64,000 bases of DNA from Chryseobacterium rhizosphaerae. Its GTDB lineage: Bacteria; Bacteroidota; Bacteroidia; Flavobacteriales; Weeksellaceae. Below are positions 59,936-64,000 of this stretch, one piece after another (the first letter of the stretch is position 1; each line of letters opens with the position of its first letter). Location of the stretch: positions 124,001 to 188,000 of the forward strand of contig NZ_QNUF01000007.1 of assembly GCF_003385455.1 (NCBI RefSeq), given 5' to 3'. The translations under genes were made by a program, and so were the position numbers. The notes under the pieces are model-generated. The model was not told where the DNA came from, searched no databases, and saw only the letters and a list, made by a program, of their open reading frames with translations.

Positions 59936-60094
59936 CTTTATTACAATAATTTACAGTACTTTATTTATCTGATGCAAAATTGCCTAAAATTTGCTGTTCA
60001 ATATATCCCTGTTTTCAGCCATTTATTCCCCATATTCAGCAGTTTTGTTGGTCGCTATGGGGAATACAGATACCTTTGGCCAAAAATATAGAAA

Positions 60095-61219
60095 ATGAAA
60101 AACTCATATCAGTTCTTTATATCATCTATGGTCGCTGTTTTTGTGGGATGTAATCAGCAAAATAAAACGCCGGAAACTCACAAAGCGGAAACGGGAGTTA
60201 CACAGAAAAACATAACATTTGCAGATTTCAAAAAGATAAAAGGGGTAGATAATGTACAGGATGTCCCCTTTCAATTATTTACCAGGCTGGATTCTGTAAG
60301 GTTTTTTGTAGCTCCAGATAAAGATGCAGGGCATTTGAAAATAGCTTACAATAAACTGGATAATTATTATGGATTTGAAGAGTTTGATGACTTCTACTCT
60401 ATTCATTACAGCATTAATAATAATATTTCGAACAGCATTGAAGCTTTTGTTTTGAAATCAGAATTCACGGCAGCATTTGACTTGACTTTACAAGGTGTTG
60501 ATCTTTACGAGATCAGAAGCAGTGTATTTAAAAAGTCTCAGGACTTAAAAAATAAATCGTTCAGTACGTATGGTACCATAACGGAAGTCTCTGAACAGGA
60601 ATTTAAAACAGCCTCTAACAAACGAATCGATGAAGCTTTAATAAAAGATCCACATGTGATCCTGGAAGGCAATAAATGGCTGTACATCAATAGCACAACA
60701 GAAAAAAAACTGATTACGGAACATGAGAATGTATCTACAGAAGACGGACTCTTATCCTATGAATATATAGGAGTATCCCCTTACCTGTATTTACAGGTTT
60801 TCAAAGAAAGCTCAATGGAGACTTCAGATACGTATTATTCTTTTTATAATGTAAAATCTACAGCCAATTTTCAACTCTTTACAGCGGGTTATCCACAGAT
60901 TCTTCCCAAGAAAAACTGGATTTCCTATATTGTTTCAAACAATGATGTGGGAAGTGATTTTGCAATCAGTACATATGTAGCAGAAAGCTATAATCTTGAA
61001 GACCTTTTGTATGTCAATTTTACTAAGTTCAAAATAGCCGATGGCACAAAAGCTTTTTGGGCGGATGATGAAACCTTTTATGCCGAAGTTTATCCTACCA
61101 ATTCAGCTTCATCAAATGGCAAAAAGCAAAAAGCGGCTTTCATAAAAATTAAGCTGAAGGCTGATCTGTTTCGAATGAAAAAAAAGTATTATAACCCTTA
61201 TAGCAATTGGCCCAACTAG
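60095..61219 (+). CDS. Putative lipoprotein, unknown function
   Basis: A 374-residue lipoprotein candidate: signal KNSYQFFISSMVAVFVGC with lipobox FVGC followed by NQQNKTPE. The rest is beta-rich and charged, with ITFADFKKIKGVDNVQDVPF, YYGFEEFDDFYSIHYSINNN and a C-terminal basic tail (KKQKAAFIKIKLKADLF). I do not recognise the family. It is followed by a second exported protein gene on the same strand after 89 bp. Confidence 0.7.
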   Translation: MKNSYQFFISSMVAVFVGCNQQNKTPETHKAETGVTQKNITFADFKKIKGVDNVQDVPFQLFTRLDSVRFFVAPDKDAGHLKIAYNKLDNYYGFEEFDDFYSIHYSINNNISNSIEAFVLKSEFTAAFDLTLQGVDLYEIRSSVFKKSQDLKNKSFSTYGTITEVSEQEFKTASNKRIDEALIKDPHVILEGNKWLYINSTTEKKLITEHENVSTEDGLLSYEYIGVSPYLYLQVFKESSMETSDTYYSFYNVKSTANFQLFTAGYPQILPKKNWISYIVSNNDVGSDFAISTYVAESYNLEDLLYVNFTKFKIADGTKAFWADDETFYAEVYPTNSASSNGKKQKAAFIKIKLKADLFRMKKKYYNPYSNWPN

Positions 61220-61308
61220 GAAAGAAGTAAGATAAAAACCCCTGAAACCAGCCAGTGTTTATGGAGGTAAAGTACAATATCTTTGCAGCAGTTATTTAAA
61301 GATATACA

Positions 61309-61875
61309 ATGAAAAAAATAAGTTTAACCATTCTTTTTTCTTTACTCAGCTTAATGGCTTTTGCACAATCGTTAAAAGTAGTTATTAAACAGGACGGAAA
61401 AGTAATTGAACCGGTCAATGATGTTTATGATCTGAAAAAGTCACCTTTTATATTTGAGTTTACGGCTTCCAATCTTGAAGGTTTTTTAGTGGGAGCAACG
61501 ACCAATAAGGATATTTATGCAGGGGCTCTAGGACTTTTCAATACTGAAGTTCCCTGGTTTCAAAGTACAGGTATGGCAGAGGAACTGTATAACAAGGACA
61601 AAGAACTGTTTTTAATGGATCAGGCACCATCATATTGGTATTATACAGATGCAAAAGATCACAGATTTGATAAAACCCCTAAAGGAAACTCAAAACAATG
61701 GACGGCTACGCGTACTATTACGAGGCTTTATGACATCATGGTGGCCCAGCCTGTCAATTTAAAAGATTTTGACGAAAGAGTCTATCTATTCATGTATGAG
61801 CCGGTATATAACGACGAATATGATTTAACAGGAAAGAAAAATCTGTTCCAGGCTGTGCTGAGATTCAAAGATTAA
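61309..61875 (+). CDS. Exported protein, unknown function
   Basis: A 188-residue exported protein with a signal peptide (KKISLTILFSLLSLMAFAQ) and a beta-rich mature part (LKVVIKQDGKVIEPVNDVYDLKK). The C-terminus reads YDLTGKKNLFQAVLRFKD. I do not recognise the family. A short decayed copy of its 3' end (coding for a similar YDVTGKKK) lies at about 63118-63142, directly before a second terminator, as part of a local tandem duplication. Confidence 0.72.
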   Translation: MKKISLTILFSLLSLMAFAQSLKVVIKQDGKVIEPVNDVYDLKKSPFIFEFTASNLEGFLVGATTNKDIYAGALGLFNTEVPWFQSTGMAEELYNKDKELFLMDQAPSYWYYTDAKDHRFDKTPKGNSKQWTATRTITRLYDIMVAQPVNLKDFDERVYLFMYEPVYNDEYDLTGKKNLFQAVLRFKD

Positions 61876-61906
61876 TAATTGAACACCTAATTTTAAATTT
61901 ATATAG

Positions 61907-61942
61907 AAAAGGTCTGCTTTTACGATGTAAGCAGACCTTTTT
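61907..61942 (+). terminator. Terminator, duplication copy A
   Basis: AAAAGGTCTGCTT and AAGCAGACCTTTTT pair. A nearly identical hairpin with the same TTTTTGCTGG tail is at 63141-63174. Confidence 0.8.
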
Positions 61943-62114
61943 GCTGGTATGAATATGAATCAGTTTCCAAAAATTGAATGCAAATTATTTACGCTGAATT
62001 TTATAGACGCAAAGGTTTTATTTTTAGTAATGTATTATTTTAAGGGAGCAAAGCAGTGAATTAATAAAATTGATTCTTTTTAAGCGAACGTTTAGCCAGC
62101 AGCTTTGCTACCCA

Positions 62115-62197
62115 TTATTCGATGATCAAACCGTGTTCTATGGCCAGTTTAATAGCTGAACTAAGATTAATTTTGATAAGATTTTTTCGGTGACTTT
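62115..62197 (-). pseudogene. Response-regulator gene fragment (C-terminal end)
   Basis: The 83 bp read in frame on the minus strand as QSHRKNLIKINLSSAIKLAI then EHGLIIE and a stop, against ESHRKNLIEKFQTSNLSSAI then KLAIEYGLIIE in the intact regulator at 63189-63818. Four residues are missing and the rest of the gene is gone. It is a remnant of a duplicated response regulator. Confidence 0.75.
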
Positions 62198-62259
62198 GTT
62201 TGACCTTTCCAACCCTACTACAGCCAACGTGTTAGTTTTTCAACCTGAAAGTACTTCTC

Positions 62260-62805
62260 TTATTTTCTTTTATCGGTTGATAAAATAGCATAACCATAAT
62301 TATCTGACCACCCAGATTGTAAAGGAAGTAATTTTCGGGTATGCGCTTCTCTTAGCATGCCGACTTTTTCTAAAACACTTATGGAGCCAATATTCTCAAC
62401 TGCACAGCCAGCTTCTATCCTGTGAAGTTTCAAATTTTCAAAACCGAAATCCAGTATTTTATTTACACTTTCTGTTGCATATCCTTGATTCCAAAATTTA
62501 TAATGGAGCTGAAACCAGATTTCAGCGTTTTTATAATGTTCTTTTCCCAAATTAATTCCAATTAATCCAATAAATGTATCTTCATTAATCAAATTAACTG
62601 CGAATGTCAATTTTTTGGCTTTTTCCTTATTGTTTTCCATCATCCATTTTTTCACCTTTTCTTCGGTTTCCTGAATGTTTTTTGGGACTTCTGAAGTATT
62701 AAACCGGGCCGTTTCTTCTAAGGATTGCAATTCGAAAATGTTTTCAATATCATTTGCTGAGATAAGATTTAACTGTAATCTTTCTGTTCGTAAATTTATG
62801 TTCAT
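62260..62805 (-). CDS. GNAT family N-acetyltransferase (RimJ/RimL-like)
   Basis: A 181-residue acetyltransferase of the Acetyltransf_3 type. It starts NINLRTERLQLNLISANDIE, with GLIGINLGKEHYKNAEIWFQ and the acetyl-CoA loop region KFWNQGYATESVNKILDFGFENLKLHRIEAGCAVENIGS, which is the RimJ/RimL pattern. It probably acetylates a protein N-terminus or a small amine. It sits between the two copies of the local tandem duplication and may have been part of it or inserted. Confidence 0.9.
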   Translation of the reverse strand: MNINLRTERLQLNLISANDIENIFELQSLEETARFNTSEVPKNIQETEEKVKKWMMENNKEKAKKLTFAVNLINEDTFIGLIGINLGKEHYKNAEIWFQLHYKFWNQGYATESVNKILDFGFENLKLHRIEAGCAVENIGSISVLEKVGMLREAHTRKLLPLQSGWSDNYGYAILSTDKRK

Positions 62806-63140
62806 GTTTGTTTTCTAATGTTATACATGCCATTTTTATAAAATGTGACACCGCGTAAAAAGCACTAACCAAATTGAACGAAATTTAGTTTCACCTCAAA
62901 CCCTATCTGATTTTTATTTTATAAATGCCTTGTATTTCCGATGAAACGAACTTACAAAAAAAATGATGGAATGGAAAACAGTGACAGCTCAGAAACCGGA
63001 ATATTTCAATTTACAACTCCTGGTTGTCTCTGTACCTCAATCTTACTGACACCTATAGAAAAAATCAACTAGAACATGATAAAAATACTGTTCATACGGC
63101 CAGTACTGGAGCAATGAGAATATGATGTAACAGGAAAGAA
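62806..63140. other. Gene-free region with remnant of a duplicated gene end
   Basis: No intact gene. The last 25 bp (about 63118-63142, TATGATGTAACAGGAAAGAAAA) match the 3' end of the exported-protein gene at 61309 (TATGATTTAACAGGAAAGAAAA), directly joined to the terminator at 63141. The rest shows no recognisable coding. Confidence 0.5.
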
Positions 63141-63174
63141 AAAGGTCTGCTTACGTTGTAAAAGCAGACCTTTT
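63141..63174. terminator. Terminator, duplication copy B
   Basis: AAAGGTCTGCTT and AAGCAGACCTTT pair with a T run on the plus side. It lies 15 bp past the response-regulator stop and can serve that minus-strand gene. Confidence 0.75.
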
Positions 63175-63188
63175 TGCTGGATGATATG

Positions 63189-63818
63189 TTATTCGATAAT
63201 CAATCCGTATTCTATGGCTAGTTTAATAGCTGAACTAAGATTAGACGTTTGAAATTTTTCGATAAGATTTTTTCGGTGACTTTCTACGGTGTGTGGACTG
63301 ATAAAAAGCTTTTCCGCCATTTGATTGGTGGTAAGTCCTTTCGCTGCTTCGGCTAAGATTTCTTTTTCTCTTCGCGTTAATTTTGGAACCTGGTGTAAGC
63401 CATCCGATGATTTCTTCTCCAAAACAGACCTGGTTTGTGAGCATAAGAATCGGTCACCGGAATAGACGGTACTGATACCTTCCAGAATTTCGGAAACTGA
63501 AGCATTTTTTTGAATATACCCCAAAGCACCTTCGGACAAGGTACTGTTAATCACGGGCAGTTCATTGTGAACGCTAAGCATAATAATCTGAAGGTTTTCG
63601 TACTTCTTCTTTAAAGGTTGTATAAGTTCTATGCTGTTGGTATCTACCAGATTGATGTCCAGCAGCAAAATATCGACAGCTTGTTTTGCCAGGCCGGCAT
63701 TCATTTCTGAAACGCTTTTGAAACAATCTACAACATCTATCGTATCGCTGTTTCCTAAAATATTTTTCAACCCTTCTAATAGAAGTGGATGATCATCTGT
63801 TATGGCTACTTTTATCAT
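63189..63818 (-). CDS. LuxR/NarL-type response regulator
   Basis: A 209-residue response regulator. Receiver domain (residues 1-120) with acidic pair Asp8-Asp9 (AITDDHPLLLEGL), phospho-acceptor Asp54 (ILLLDINLVD) and the switch lysine in GALGYIQKNAS; LuxR-type HTH at about 143-205 (LTRREKEILAEAAKGLTTNQMAEKLFISPHTVESHRKNL). A histidine kinase is encoded 2 bp upstream and runs off the window, so the two form a two-component system. A decayed copy of its 3' end is at 62115-62197. Confidence 0.93.
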   Translation of the reverse strand: MIKVAITDDHPLLLEGLKNILGNSDTIDVVDCFKSVSEMNAGLAKQAVDILLLDINLVDTNSIELIQPLKKKYENLQIIMLSVHNELPVINSTLSEGALGYIQKNASVSEILEGISTVYSGDRFLCSQTRSVLEKKSSDGLHQVPKLTRREKEILAEAAKGLTTNQMAEKLFISPHTVESHRKNLIEKFQTSNLSSAIKLAIEYGLIIE

Positions 63819-63820
63819 GT

Positions 63821-64000
63821 CTAATGAATAGGAATTTGAAGTTCTATACTGGTCCCAATATTTTGTTCGGAGGTGATATTCATCGTTCCTTTTAAAAACT
63901 GGACTCTTGATTCTATATTGTGAAACCCTGCTGTTTTTCTTACGTTTAAGCCTGTAAGGTCAAAACCTTTGCCGTTGTCTTCAACTGTAAGATTCAATAC
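63821..64000 (-). CDS. Sensor histidine kinase, C-terminal end (truncated by window)
   Basis: On the minus strand from 64000 to a TAG at 63823-63821 the frame is open for 59 codons: LNLTVEDNGKGFDLTG, then GFHNIESRVQFLKGTMNI and GTSIELQIPIH. The VEDNGKGFD block is the N/G1-type ATP-binding motif of HisKA_3-type kinases and GTSIELQIPI is the usual end. The 5' part lies outside the window. It ends 2 bp before the response regulator start, so the two are co-transcribed. Confidence 0.8.
   Translation of the reverse strand, partial: VLNLTVEDNGKGFDLTGLNVRKTAGFHNIESRVQFLKGTMNITSEQNIGTSIELQIPIH

Noticed and set aside
1..64000. tRNA, rRNA, CRISPR array, prophage or insertion sequence
   Set aside because: I looked for T-loop-like GGTTCAAATC motifs, regular spacer repeats, transposase and phage genes and found none convincing.

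Overview
The window looks like a chromosomal segment of a low-GC member of the Bacteroidota, most likely a Chryseobacterium-like flavobacterium (Weeksellaceae). The evidence is several secreted proteins with type IX secretion (T9SS) C-terminal sorting domains, repeated flavobacterial -7 promoter elements (TAnnTTTG), bacillithiol-type genes, weak Shine-Dalgarno signals and many PorT-like outer-membrane barrels. The genus is inferred from gene content; no rRNA or tRNA gene was seen. No prophage, insertion sequence or CRISPR array is visible.

Layout. 0-4.6 kb: 3' part of an ATP-dependent DNA ligase, its Lhr-like helicase and the PdeM phosphoesterase (a DNA-damage cluster), with a phosphoglycerate mutase between them. 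4.7-13.5 kb: small accessory units, each next to a regulator: MFS exporter/TetR, a membrane-rhodanese operon behind a perfect palindrome, nitrilase/AraC, a PNPOx-like protein, and cupin + DHDPS-like aldolase divergent from a MocR regulator. 13.8-24.7 kb: T9SS protein; exported WrbA-RidA fusion divergent from an AraC regulator; EamA exporter divergent from a second MocR; a four-gene operon of bacillithiol type ending in a Crp-family regulator; DEAD-box helicase; pncA. 24.9-35.6 kb: an rRNA pseudouridine synthase, aroB, three paralogous barrel proteins preceded by sigma-54-type promoters, a GDPD, and satD-DUF3307-purC-purF. 35.7-48.8 kb: secreted endonuclease I, acyl-CoA dehydrogenase, DinB protein, two paralogous T9SS metalloproteases, a lipoprotein, and a MazG/thioredoxin/DUF4230 operon. 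48.9-58.97 kb: leuA-leuC-leuD-leuB, a conserved helical protein, an M19 dipeptidase, thrS and infC. 59.4-64 kb: lipoproteins, an exported protein, a GNAT and a LuxR-type response regulator with its histidine kinase running off the window, in a region carrying a decayed tandem duplication.

The most informative signals are in the non-coding DNA. (1) Four sigma-54-type -24/-12 promoters lie around the barrel cluster; one drives no gene and ends at its own terminator, giving a candidate sRNA or gutted fourth paralogue. (2) Three 20-bp palindromes at exact 29-bp spacing precede satD. (3) A duplicated control region with an ATTTGTCC-N14-GGACAAAT inverted repeat precedes both pncA and the bacillithiol-type operon. 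(4) infC appears to start at an ATA codon. (5) A tandem duplication at 61.8-63.3 kb has lost different parts from each copy.
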